Of a DNA stretch of 64,000 bases, positions 48,101 to 62,500 are shown piece by piece; position 1 is the first letter of the stretch; every line of letters starts with the position of its first letter. Both the position numbers and the translations under genes were made by a program. The DNA is from Hoplostethus atlanticus (Eukaryota; Chordata; Actinopteri; Trachichthyiformes; Trachichthyidae), in contig JAXDDX010000010.1 in assembly GCA_034670405.1 (NCBI GenBank), positions 5,553,001 to 5,617,000 on the forward strand, in the 5' to 3' direction. The notes under the pieces are model-generated. The model searched no databases, had not been told where the DNA came from, and was given only the letters and a program-made list of their open reading frames with translations.

Positions 48101-50205
48101 TTTTCACAAATTTGGCACGGGTCTCGTAGTGGATAATTAACAAGCTTTTTATTATCATTTTTATTATCATTGGCCAACTGATTTGTGCTTTTACACGTTG
48201 AAGAATAAAGCTTACTTATTTAGCATTTCATAGAAACTACTTTGGGGCAGAGACACTCTTCCTCAGCTGAGAGACTTGAAATGAGGCGGGATATAACCAT
48301 GGAGGACGTTCATGGTGAGCTTTGGGTGAAACTGGCCCAGTTAGTCATGTTAACATTTAGAGGTTTCTTTTTCCTTTCCAGAATATAACATTGTTCTGAT
48401 GATACAGCTATGCAGTGTTTTGCCTATTTTTTTTTGTTCCAATGTTTACATTTTTGCCTAACATCATAGACACGCCTACTTTTGCCCCGTTAGTCCAATG
48501 AGGGCTTTCTGAATGTGCACACGAATTCAAAAACGTTCAAATGTATTTGGACGTGAAGCTTTATTAGAGTACGTTACAACCCTTAATTTGCCGTCTCAGA
48601 AATGTACTTTTCATATTGTTGAGGGTTTATGAAAGTGAATGGCATCTAGAGGTAGGGAGAAAAGGTCACATGACAACTCTCTGTGATAATAGCATGTAAA
48701 AGTCCATAGGATTTTTACATGCTGGATACAAGATGAGGTTGTGGTCGTACCCTTTGGGATCGAGGAGGTCTCGGACCTTCTCATTGTAGATCTCCATGTA
48801 GGAGACCTCCACAGTGAAGCGCTCCTCTTCCCGCTGCTCCTGCAGGGTTCTCTCAAACAGAGCGCTGCACAGCCGGGGAATCAGGCCAGGCTGGTCCACT
48901 GACCCCATCATGGTGTACGACTTCCCCGAACCTGGCGAGAACACACACAGACGCACATTGAACCTTTATTCAAGCAGGCAGTCACGTTGAGATGAAGAAC
49001 ATATTTCTCCAGAGGGACAAACAACATCCAGGACTGTACATAAATGAGCAAGTAGTGAGTCAAAAGCCAATGGGAGAGCATGATTAACCAGGTCCATTAC
49101 CAGGGTTGCTAATCTAATTCCTTGATAATTTGATATATGTGACATATTTTCATTACCAATATTTACCAGTGTCTTATGTTCAAACGTCCTTTTTTTGTCG
49201 TAAATAGTTCCATTATAGACCCGGTTATGTTATATAATTACGTTATAGATCCTATGGACTGTCAAAACATGGACTACTGAGGTTTTGAATGGTAGATTAC
49301 CAGTTTGTCCATAGGCGAAGATACAGGCATTGTAGCCCAGGAAGGCATTGTGAAGAAGACTTTCCCCAAGGCACTGGAACACCACCTCCTGACCTGGAGA
49401 CACAGACACACACCATCTCTTATACATCAATAACATGAAGAAGAATATTCAGTATTTCTATAGCTGAACTGTTGGCATCCTTTGTGGCGCCGTAATTGGT
49501 GATGAAACACCAATTTTTATTGGATTTGTTTTGATAAACTGACCTGCAAATTTGTCCCTTTCCGACTCGTCCATGGACCAGAAACAGTAATCATAGGCAA
49601 AGACCTGAGGGACGCATGGACAGACAGCAAAAACAGCAGCAGTATGAGAGACAGACAGACACAAGGACAGACAGACAGACAGCCTGGGGCTGGTTGTTAC
49701 AGTCACGTTAACATTAAATGAGGGATTTCACTCCAAAATGCCATGTATCCATTTTGGGGAAAAATGTGACCAATGTTTTGCAAGTAGGGCCCAAGATATT
49801 ATTGAAGACCTTCAATAATATTCGATAGTGAGTTTTACTTTTACGCCATTTAACTAGAACCCAAACCAGATGTTACCGTCGTCGCTTTAGATGGTTGAAT
49901 ATTTTCCTCCTATTGTCTACGTTTGGCCAGTTAATCACAGGAATATGAAAAAGACACCAAACAACAAAATGGACCCAAATGTGAATCTAAAGCCACCAAA
50001 TACAAAAATGCAACAAAGTAAGAAAACAAACCGTAGGTGCAATCTCACCCTGAGTTGGGTCAAGTTGCCCAAGTCATTACTTTGTATAATTGCCTGTAAA
50101 GTTGCTGTCACAGTTCACAGACTGAGTTTAAGAGAAACAGTGGTGTCCTTTGTTCAGTATGGAGATGATTCACAACCATGGAATTAGCTCAGTGTGGAAA
50201 AGAGG

Positions 50206-50268
<63 letters not shown>

Positions 50269-50573
50269 CTTGGATTGATTCCTGATGATGTTGAGAGAGG
50301 TCACAGTGCAGGGGAGCATGTGGAGGAGAGAGAGAGAGAGAGACAGAAAGATGACATTTAGAGCTGGTTATAGTGAAGCCTATGGTGCTTTAGGTTTCAT
50401 CTATTACACAGACTGGAGAATGACATCCATCCATCTACCCATCAATCAGTCTATCTACTTTGCAAGTATCAAATCTGCTCCTAAATATAAATACACACAC
50501 ATTGAGAGAGATAAAGCAGTGAGCCCCCCCTGCTGTCCCATGTCATCGGTAGGACTTTGCTCAGTGCACACAA

Positions 50574-50626
<53 letters not shown>

Positions 50627-50718
50627 TAAAGACAAAGAGAAGAGAGAGACAAAGAGAGCTAGGCCAGCCACAGGCCTCAGGCTTTACTTGTCTTCACTAA
50701 TCACATTAACACACACTG

Positions 50719-50757
<39 letters not shown>

Positions 50758-51341
50758 TTGTTTGCATATTGTGTGTCCTGTCACACATCAAAACCACACA
50801 TCCCTTTGGCGGGGGAGATGGGGGTGCTGTAGGCCCTGAGGTTGATTTCTAGCTGGCCATTCATCTCAGGGCCTAGGGAGACAAAATCACTGGGACTGGG
50901 GAGGAGGTGGTGGTGTGGGACTGGGGAGGTGGGGAGGTGGGGGGGTACTGGGTGCAGGTCAGGGTCAAAAATGAACAGGGGCTCAGGGCAAAGATGCTTG
51001 TGAAATTAAAAATGAGGTGGCAAAAAAAATGCCCCCGATAATTAGGAGTATGCTTTTTTTCATTTCACTGTTTGTTTGCAAAGCAACTGTATCATTTCAT
51101 AGTTCAGTACAATTGCCTGCAAAAGGGATTGAATGCCCCTAAAAAAACCAAATTCAGATCAAGGAGGCATAAAATGCCCCAAAAAAAATCGTATTCTGGT
51201 GGCGTTGGAATGAGTGGTGGTGTGGGGGTACTTGGTTGTGATAGACAGGCCAGTTGCACGTACACGTACACACAGGTCATCATTGTAGGCATTTAGCCAA
51301 CACTCTTATCCAGAGTGATTTACAATGAGTGTACTTTCTCT

Positions 51342-51392
<51 letters not shown>

Positions 51393-53431
51393 CGGAGGAG
51401 TAGGAGACATGTTAATTGTTTAAAAAGCATCTCCTCAGCTCTCTGTCCGTCTCTCAGCTATCTGAGGAATGTTAGTAACAACTAAAAGTACATTGGAAAC
51501 AATATACATCTAAAAAAACAAAACAATAAAATAACAAATAAAATACAACAACATAAAATGATTGTAGGTTGTCTGCATAGGGAGGTGTGCTGACCAGCAG
51601 TCCACTGGTTCAGCGTACCATCAGAAGACAGATTGATTAGAATGCTGAACAGAACAACATTCAGGAAATAACTTAGAAGTGCAACAATTTTCACAAACAA
51701 TAGAGTACTGAGTACTATATTAAGTAGATCAGCCAATACGAGTACAGATCCAAGTACTACTCAGTTTACGGTCATTCACCCGCCAATACAGGCCTATTAT
51801 GAAACAATTACATCAACAAGTTTAGCAAATGTGTTTATTCATTTGATCAAATGACACCGGCCTTGCCCTTTAACCCGAGGTCAGGCGGTGTTGATAAACA
51901 GCTTGTTCAGAAGGTTAAGTGCATTTGGGCCTAATAAAAACAGAGTGGCATTTAGCCTGCATAACCAAGGCTCCTCTTTTAAACAGTAGGTGTTATGCCT
52001 AAGAACTTCACAAATAATTTAATTTCAGCATTTTCACATGTCAGGAAACAATTCTTAATCTGGCCAAAAAAGTTTTACATTGAGCCAAAGTGCACGTCAA
52101 TAAAGTAACAATATCAGGACAGCTTCATTAGCCTGTCCAGGTATTGTATTTGAGAGGTGGAATGGCACCGATCCAGATAGTATTGGTGCCCTTCTTAAAT
52201 AAATGAGGTTTTGAACACCCATGGCCATTAGCTAGAGGTGTGGCCACCATCTGAACAGCCTGGCACAGTCAGTCAGCAGCCACTCACTCATTCTGCTGCC
52301 AAACGGCGAAGCACAAGACCAGACATGGGTCAAAAACTGCTTGCAAATAATTCATAGCATTTGTTTTAACCTGCTGGGAATACCAGATGGGTGGGGTTTA
52401 CCTCATTGGGACAATTCATTTCAGGTAGGGAGTGAAACCCAAACGCTAGTGCATTTTATCTGTGAAGTTAGTCCATGGAGGACTTTGGTTGGACACGCTT
52501 TTCTAAACATCCATTTCTAAAACAAAACCAAAAACATTATCTACAAAACAAACGCTGGTAAATGTTCTCTATTCTGACATTTGGACAAGTAACACCATCA
52601 TTTTTATGATCACCTCAACCTGGTTAAGCGAACCTGACCAGACAAACACGTGTAAATTTAGGCTGGTAAGTTAGTCGACTCTAGCAGCCACTTTGGCACC
52701 TGCATGGTCCCATTCTATTGTAAACATCTAGCTGGCTGGTACGACAGGGAAAGTGGCTGGTAGGTTAGTCTACTCTACACGTAAAAAAACGTTGTATTCT
52801 AAAAATGCTCATAATAGTTTGTAAGAATAGTTTACTGCATGGAAATGGATTCATGGAAAAGTATCTGGTACCCATCTGGTACCTCAGTAGGCTACAACAA
52901 ACCCAAAGTACTATCTGACTGAGGCTGCATTCTGCTGCACTGAACCAGTTGTTTCCATGTTCACACATCGAGCAACAATCTTCACTGGAGCATTAACATC
53001 AGCCATTTGGAGGATGCTTTTATCCAGATTGCCTTGCACAGTCAATAGTCCTCTAATTGACCTTTCAATTCTTTTTATGGTTTATGGAGCTTTCTCTTCT
53101 CCTGTTTTTCAGCATATTCAGCATATTCTCCAAAAACAGCTCTGTGCTTCTCTGCTCCCTTTCTCCTGCTCCTCACTACAGGCTATTCTGTCTAGATCTC
53201 CTCCTCCTTCTCCTCCTCCTCCTCTATTCCCTCCTTCTGTCAGTCAGGGGCTGCGTCACATCGGATGACGAGGCTAGAGGCAAGAAACTACTAGCAGGTT
53301 CACTCTCACACACACACCCATACCCACAGGCATAAACACACACACACACAGACAAGATGACTTATCAGCCAACACAGAAGACAGTGGTGGAATGTTCCTT
53401 AAAGCAATTCAGGCTAATCATTTCTCTCACA

Positions 53432-53502
<71 letters not shown>

Positions 53503-56500
53503 GTTTCCCTTTACCCATGCACATTCTTTATAAACCGTTAAAGCTGCTGTTCTGTGCTGGCAGACAAACAGGCCAAGCTTTAACACTTCACATTTCGCTG
53601 ACGTTTCACAGCTGACGTGCTTCACTCAGAACAAATAGGGGAGGAATGATTCCAATCTGCAGCCTAATTGATTCCAGTAGATACTGAAACCAGGCTCTCG
53701 TTAGGTCTGTCACGACACACAGCTGACGCTCATCTGGAGCACTGGTTCCCAAAGTAGCTCTGTTTTTCATCAGGCAATGTTTTCTCAAATTCTTTTCCAC
53801 ATTCCTTTTCTTTTGCCATCTCACATTCTGGTGGGTTTTGAAATCATCCTACATGCCTGCTATCTCCCTACAGTCATGTCTCCAAACACTTCAGGGGTGA
53901 AAGCAGCGTGCTGGGCTTTGACGTATGCCATGATGACAGCTGTCACGGCCGCTTCAAAGGGTGTGGGCGAGAAGGGGCACCTTGCACCCTGATGCCCAAT
54001 AATGAAGCCCAGGGCCCCCTCTGGCCAATGAGAAGGGAGAATGAGGCGGTCAGGAGAGCCGTGGGCCCGCCTTCCTCGGTCCCTGAACACTTACAGTCGT
54101 CCCGCCTCTCTCCTCCACTCTGATCAACGTCATTTGAAAAATAACTTCACGCATGGTTGCTTCCCCCTCTCTTTCTTTCTCTACTGTTCTGTCATTCATT
54201 GTTTCTCCCTGGGACTGTACCATCCGTGGCTGGGTAGGGAGGATGGGGGGATGGAGGATGGGAGGAGGCTGAAGGTAGCCCAGGGGGGTGGTTGATGAGG
54301 AAAGAGGATCGGCCAGAGACTGGAATGTTAAGCTGAAGCAGAACCAGTGTCAGAATAACACAGTACATACTCACACATGGTACAGGGCAACAGACCTACA
54401 ACAGACTAACGTAGGGGCGCTATGAGGTCCAGAGGTGCTGTACTGTAGCTGACCATGGCCAAGAGAAAAGATGTTTTCCGTATAGATAGATAGATTATTG
54501 ATCCCCAGGGGGAAATTCTTGGGTTGCAGCAGCATAACAGTATCAAAGAATGCACAAAATACAAAAGGCAAGGTACAAAATACAAAATACAAAGGCCTAA
54601 AAAACTAAATACTAAAAAAAACGACTTATAAATATGCAGAGCGAATGAATGGTACATGTATACAGAGTTAAGGAATGATAATGGATGAATGAATGTGACA
54701 GGGGAATGAAGTGGCTAAAGTGTCTAAAGTGCAGGGCAATGAATGAGTGTGAATGGATAAGGTGGACCTCAGTTGAGCTGTAGAGGGGGAGGGGAGGCGT
54801 TAAAAAGTGTGATGGCGGCCGGCAGGAAAGACTTCCTGTAGCTCTCTGTCGCACCGTGGTGGGATCAGTCTATGGCTGAATAAGCTCTGCTGCTTCATAA
54901 CCATGTCATGGAGGGGGTGGGAGATATTATCCAAGATGGCCAGCAGTTTGGCCACATCCTTCTCTCTGCCACCTCCTGCAGGGTGTCCAGGTTAATGCCC
55001 ACAACAGAGCCAGCCTTTCTGATCAGTTTGTTCAGCCTGTTGGTATCCTTGGCCCTGGTGTTAGTGCCCCAGCACACCACCGCAAAGAAGAACATATGCA
55101 GCGAACTGCATATGTTGAAGGACCTACTTTTCTTAAACAAATGAGACAAATAGGAAAATCAAATGAGCAAGAGCTAAGACAAATAAGTGTATCAAATAAA
55201 CAAGATCCATTTTGTTTCTCCTTTGTTTTGGTGACGTTGAGCTGTAGGTGGTTCTGCTCACACCACACCACCAATTCCTCCACCAGGCCTCTGAACTCCT
55301 CCTGCTGTCCTCCCCTGATGCACCCCACAAGTGCAGAGTCGTCTGAGTACTTCTGCCCGATCTGACACACAGCTCTGTAGCCGCACAAATGGTGGTCTGC
55401 CAGTCAGGTAGTCGGTCAGCCAGGAAACCACGGGTGTCTGCACCTGCATCCTCCTCATCTTCTCACCCAGCAGCAGGGGCTGTATGGTGTTGAAGGCACT
55501 CGAGAAGTCAAAGAACATGACCCTCACAGTGCTTCCTGCTTTGTCCAGGTGAGAGTAGGCCCTTTGCAGCAGGTAGATGATTAGATCATCCACTCTGATG
55601 AGGGGCTGATAGGCGAACTGCAGGGGGTCCATTGATGAACTCACCAGGGGTCTGAGGTCAGCGAGGACTAGCCTTTCCATAGTCTTCATAATGTGGGACA
55701 TTAGTGCTACTGGTCTGTAGTCGTTGAGGACTGTGGGGCCCCTGGGGACCAGGCAGGATGTCTTCCACAATACAGGGACATTTTCCAGGCTCAGGTTGAA
55801 CAGATGTTTTCCATCTGTATTCCACACAGTTGGTCGGCACAGACACTGAGCGCCATCGGGCTGATGTAGTCGGGCCTGCCGCTTTGTCCTGGTGCAGTCT
55901 CTTCAGCTCTCTCTTCACCTGGTTGGTGGTGAAAGCCAGTCCAGGTAGGGAGGGGGAAGGGGTGATAGTGGGCTGTCCATGGAGGTGGTGGGGGGGGAGG
56001 GGAGGGGAGGGAGGAGCAGCGGGGGCTGTGGGGCTGTGTGGCTCAGAGAGAGGGGGGGGGGGGCGAGCTATTGTCAAACCTGTTGAAAAACAGGTTGAGC
56101 TTGTTGGCTCGCTCCTGGCTTCCCTCGGCAGGCCCGTTGTTTGACCGCCTGGAGCCGGTGATGTTCCTCATTCCACTCCACACGTCTCTCACCCGGTCCT
56201 GCTGCAGCTGGTCCTCCATCTTTGCCTTGTCTGGCCCGGACAGCTCAGTCAGTAGAGCGTGAGACTCTCAGTCTCAGGGTTGTGGGTTCGATCGATAGTG
56301 TCAACCATAGTGTATCACCTTTATAAGTCGCTTTGGATAGAAGTGTCTGCTAAATGACTGTAATGTAATGTAATGTAGGCTCTCTTCCATCATTGATCCT
56401 CACCTTCAGCTCCCTCTGGACAGTTCTGACCTTGTCCCTGTCTCTGTATAGAGAGTAACAGAGGAGCAGAAGAAAAGGGAGTCTGCTCTAGCAGCCACTT

Positions 56501-59500
56501 TGGCAGCTAACCAACCATCATTTGGAATCCTGTGCTGGCGCTTTCTATGTGCTTGGATGGAGGGGTGGGGTGGGGGAATGCATGATAGGACTGAAACATC
56601 TGTGACTTCTAAAGCTCCACCTGTGAGTGCTGGCCAGTGCTGTAACTAAGAGAATTGCTGAACAAAACATTTAATTCATGTGTTGACTCAGCCACATCAC
56701 CAAGCTACTTTCTGGTATGTGAATGCACCGCGCACCAAACTGCAGCTGGCTCATGCTTGTGTGACTTCTACCACACTGCCTGGCGCACACAGTATTTCCC
56801 TTTAACAGCGAATACCCTAATTCCTCTAAAGACTGTGCATCGCTCGTGTTAACACAAATAAACAAACAAGCACACAGAGTCGGATTCCTACAGAGCTGCT
56901 ACCAAGCACCTAAAAATCAAACTAGCTGGTCAAACAAAGAATGTGGCTGGTGAATTCTGGAAACCATGAGTCAGAGTTGCCAGTGGATGAAAAAGTAATT
57001 TTCTTGTTGTTATATCAGTGGACTATGAGGGATTCCCCTCAGCCCCTGGTTCATTTGAATTGGTTTGTTTGAGTGATACGCCTCAGCCTAGTGTTACTAT
57101 GATAAACTGACTGCCATGATTGCATCTCCCTCACACAAATACCCCGATTAACACACACAAAAACACCACACACTCAAAACGTGTGCTGTTGCACGGCACA
57201 GCAGCATTCCAAGATACAGAGGCATACTACGGCCACTTTGGTGTATTGTCTTGGAAACCAAGCAGGCTGTTTGCCTCGCTTACATCTGACAGCCTGTCGC
57301 TGTGTGTCAACATCCAGCCTCACAGTGAAATGCAAACAGCCTCAGGTCACTATGCAAACTGTTAGACCACATGGCTGCAGGGAGGCTAGCGCTCTGCTTA
57401 TCACACGGACTAGAACACACTGCCCTAGCCCAGCAGTTCGAACCCTGGAGGTCAGGACACCCCAGGAGGTCACAAAGTGATTCAGGAAGGGGTGTGCAAA
57501 ATCATTTATGATGTCTAAGAAAATGCATTTTCACAAATACAAATTTAGTAGCATGTTTTTCCAGTGCCATGGTCATCAATAGGGAAATATGACTGAATTC
57601 AAAGTGAAATACATCACTCCTCTATACTCCTCCTGTACACTAAATCACAGGCCGGTAAAAATCATTTCCTTCTTTGTTCTTTATTGAGCAGTATCCATTT
57701 AATAAGAAGAAGTTGTATTATTGTGAAATTTTAGCTTGAACTATTAATTCTTCACACCTCAGCTGCAAATTGAACACAACTCGCTCCTCTTCTTATATTC
57801 AGAAGGAACTATGTTATTGACACCAATACACTATGGGACTGGACACAATACAGACATGCTGATCTTTGTGAATGCCTTTTTCTTGTGAAAAAAATGAATG
57901 TTTGCAGCCTTCTTCCAATAATTAATCAGTAAAATAGCCTGAAAAAGGTAAAACACAAATAATCATTTGTGCATGTTGACACCTCCAACAGAGGGTCACA
58001 GGTAGGGATCACTTTGTTTTTGGGGTGTCGGAAGCTGAAAAGGTTGAAGAATCACAAACTTTACCCACATCTGACCTCTGGTTGACTCTGGTCTATCCAG
58101 GCTGGACTGGGATAACCCAAAGGACTACACAGCTACACCTGACTTTTAATCATATACACACACACGCACACCTAAACACCTGTTGATGTTTTCTCAAAGT
58201 TGAACTTTCATACATCTTTTTGTCCAAGAATGCCCTGTCTGTGTACACAAGATAGATTTGTGATGACAGACAGTAAAGAAATTCAAGCAATCATGGCTGC
58301 CAGAGAACACAAATCATAGTATTGATGTTTCCACGCTGATCTTCTATGGGTTCTGTTAAACAAAAGCAAAATTACTCCAAATTTATAAAAAGAGACAAAC
58401 GTCATCACTGTAGTGAGTCACAGAGTGGCAGCCTGGGTAACTAAGACCTGGCTTATATGGCTCCATGTTTGGTGGAAAAACTGAATCACAAACTGAAAAA
58501 AATAAACGTCCTTAAACTGACATTCTTTGGGTTATTCAGGGTGGAGAAAAAAAAACAAGAAACACTACAAAAATAGCAGCAGGTAACATCAGTCCTGGGT
58601 TGACAAAGTAATTACACTTTTACAGACTGATCCTGATCAGTCAAGCATTTTGGAAATAAACTCTTCGAGTTTGTCTGTAACTTTGCCTCCCATCCTTCAG
58701 CTGGAACTGTATGTGAATATAACAGCATGTGGTCGAGGGACAACAAGTGAGTCTATACACTGGGCAGACAGGATCTTTGTACGGCCTCTTATTGTGTGTC
58801 AGGGTTGTTCAAGGCTCTGTGTTAAATAGATGCTGTACTTTGTGTGCTTTCCACATCCCTGACAGTCTCAGTGAATGGGTGGGATCTTTTGCCCGATGCC
58901 TGAGTACACCAGACAGTCATTTCTTAGTAAAGTTTGAGAACATGCAGTCCAGCGGATGGGAGAGCCACAAAGAGTTACCAAGGCAGAAACAGGGGCTAAA
59001 AGCATTAGGACCACAATTGTGAAATGGAGTTAGACATCCTTTTCCATAATCTACGTTTTCAACTGAAGCTTTTCAGCACCTCACCTCTACTCTACAGGTA
59101 AACAACCGTCCTTCAGAGTCGATTCTATTCTACAATTCCAGATTACTATAACTGTATGAATGTGAAGCAGGGTGCCACTGAAAGAGCCTGCATGCTCAGA
59201 CGATTTTCCTGGGATAGAAAAAAGGTTCAAATATAACAGTACGGGCAGTACTCGACTAGCCAGGGGTGTGGCCTTTTCCATCTACTGACCACACTGTGTG
59301 GTGGATACTCAAACACAACAGCCACTCTCAGTATTTGACCAGACAAAATGCTTTTAAGAACACAGAAGAGCCTGTCAAAGTCCCTGGTAGAGTTTTGGAA
59401 GCCACCACATACTAAACTTACTAGTCACAAATGTGCCACCATTGGGTTATTTCCCAGCCTGGGTATGACCAGGGACACAAAAAGCCAGAGGGAAAAAAAA

Positions 59501-62500
59501 ACATGACAACAGCTTCCATTAGAAATGATGGGCGCTGCATGTCCATGAACTGAAAAGTGAAATCTCTGCTAGTGCAGTAGCTGCAGGGGGGCTCAGCCAG
59601 AGTCATAATCTATCAATAACTCTGACTGAATGTGCACGCTAACCAGGAGCAGCTCTTCAGCAGAGACAGGCAGCACTAACAAATGGATGTTGTACTTCCC
59701 AGCAGCCCTGCACAAGTTACTGAATGTTAAAACAGCAACACTGACACGTGTGCACACACACACGCATGCCACATACACAGACACACTCACACACAGACAC
59801 GTTTGTGTCCTCCAACAGTGATTAGCAGTCTAGTCCTGCAGAGGTTGGACAACACAGGTCACAGAGCTACAGGTTCATACCATCACTATGGGAGCAGAGC
59901 ATTATGGGAGAGAGGCCCTAACTGCATCCCATCCCATGATCAAGTTGATCATGTTAAATTAGTTGATTATTTGTGTCCTTCTTTAGTCTGTGTTTCTTAG
60001 CTTAGAAATCCCCAGTCTTTCGATGTGTTTTCCCAGTATTAAATAAAGGGCCTCCTGGTGGCTCAGTTGGCTTGAGCACATACCATGTCCCCGTGATGTC
60101 TTGGATTTGGATCCGGCCTAGGACCTTTGTTACATGTCATGCCCTCCTCTCACCCATATTTCCTGTCTCTCTACTGTTAACTATCAAGTAAAGCTAAATG
60201 CCCCAAAATAATCTTTTCATAAATGTTGAATGAAAACTAAAAATGAGAATAGCATCTGCAGGCTGAGGACAGCAGTCGGCCGGCCCGTCCTCCTGCATCG
60301 GTCCTTTGTCAACACACACAGAAAAAAATGATTGTTCTGGTCTTGTTCAGACCTCCATAAAAGTCACCAGGGAAAGTTTATAGTCGACAGATGCTCTAGT
60401 AAATGGGAGTGGGGGGGTTCCTCTTCCTTCGTCTCCTCAGTCAGGGAAAAGGCTTCACGGTCACCGACAGTGACCCAGAGTTAACCTCCCCCTGAGTTGC
60501 CACGGAAACGGAAGGGCTGAGAAAAAGGGAGGAAGTCAGGCAGTGGAGAGTTATGACCAAACACACTGCAGGAAGAGAGTAGTGAAGTGGAGTGAATCTC
60601 TCTGTGTCTGTCTGTCTCTCATTTCTGCTGTCTTTCTTCCAGGCACAGACACCACTGACAAACACATGCAGTTGCTGTTTGTTTCTGGCAGCTGCTCCTG
60701 ACACAGTAACATTCTGGGTAGGAGAGTCCCAAGAGCCTTTAGTCAGCACCACCAAGTCATGTAAGTTTTAGTTTTTTTCTGATTAAAACTGTGGTGATTA
60801 AATTGTAATGTGTCCATTTACTGGCATTCAATTTATATTAGTGTGTTGGTCTGCAGTGTTTTTCTCCTCCAAACAGTATTGTGACAAAAAAAAGTTCAAT
60901 TTGTGTCTCATCTGTCCACAGAACATTGTTCCAGTAGCTTTGTGCAAAAATGGAAGATAATTGTTAACTTTTTCTCTGCCAACTGGTAGTGGAGTATATA
61001 CACAACAAGTCACGCGATCACACATCGAGTGGAAAATTAATTTCTGCCTGTGTGACAAGTGGAGACCCTTATGAAGGCTGCTTTGTCTAGTAAAACATTT
61101 TGTTTATTTATTCTTTATTGAACTGGTTTTGGTAACCAAACGTTGTGGGGTTTTTATATGACAGGACACCTCTAACCCACGCCTGAATGTCATCTCATTG
61201 ATTGGATCACCTGACTTCAATTACCCCCTTTCATAGAAGTCATTATCCTAGAGGTTCACATATTTTTTCCAGCTTAGGTTGTTAATGTTTGAACAATATG
61301 TTTAATAGGGACATGAAAAAGTACATTTCTTTGGTGTATTTGTTAAATCATGTTGTATTTATCTATTGTGATGACTCAGGTGACTATTTTAAGAGCCACT
61401 TATGCAGGAATGCAGGTAATTCAAAAGGTTTCACAAACTTTCTTTTTGACTGACAGCAGAAGCCAGTAAACCCACAGACACATAGCCACAGACACATAGC
61501 CACTATTTTAGTCATAGAGAGAAAGACAATGAGGGTGACAAACCAAAAGAGAGAAACAGACAGTAGCTATGTTTCTATCCAACTGTCAAGCACATTTTGA
61601 GCAAACTTTGAAATGTTGGAAAAAAAAACACGCAAGTTTCGCTGTGTGTCCATCAGCTGGGTTGAAGAGAATAAATCAGCTTTGAACGTAGAACAGAGCT
61701 GCGTCAGAAAACATCTACCAGAGAAACAGAAAGAGTCTCCAAAGAACTGATTAATATTGGCCAAGTTGTTCTTTGGTGTCAGCTGATGTACATAATATTT
61801 CATGCTGTCTGAACTTGGCAATACATATGTATACTAACATCTTAGTCTTGTTGCTACAGAGTAAAGAAGTAGTATGCCTATGTACAACAAATGCATCCAA
61901 ACTCATTGGCAGGCACTTCACCATGCAGCAAGACAACAACCCAAAACACACTGCCAATTCAAGTTCATCAGGGGGAAAAAGTGGAAGGTTTTAGACTGGC
62001 CAAGTCAAGCTCCTGACACAAATCCTACTGAGCATGCATTTCACTTTCTGAAGAGGAGACTGAAAACAACCAGCAACTGAAAGAAGCTGCAGTAAAGGCC
62101 TGGAAAAGCATCTCAAAAGAACACACCAAAACTTTGGTGATGTCAATGGGTCGCAGGCTCGATGCAGTTATTGCATGCAAGGGATGTGCAACCAAATATT
62201 ATGTATTATTTATTTAGATCGACTTTAAGTTAATCAGTTCCCATACTTTAGCTCACCTAAAAAAGGGGGGAGGGGGGATTGTAAAACATATATTCATGTA
62301 AATACCAAGACTGACATTTTGATCTCTTGATCTCAAACCCAAATGTCTTCAGTCTATAGCAAAAATAAGAAAATGTACATTGCTGTGCCCCAATACTTTT
62401 GGAGGGAACTTCACACACACGTGTGGACATTTGATGGAAATCTGCCGTTTCCATTCAGCCTTTTTAATTCAATACTTCATCATTCACATAAAAACATTGT

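Noticed and set aside
54908-56262. Plus-strand open frames over the LINE
   Set aside because: They are shadows of the minus-strand reverse-transcriptase sequence.
56234-56306. Functional tRNA-Lys gene
   Set aside because: The acceptor stem 3' strand is missing, the anticodon loop is altered, and a SINE tail follows.
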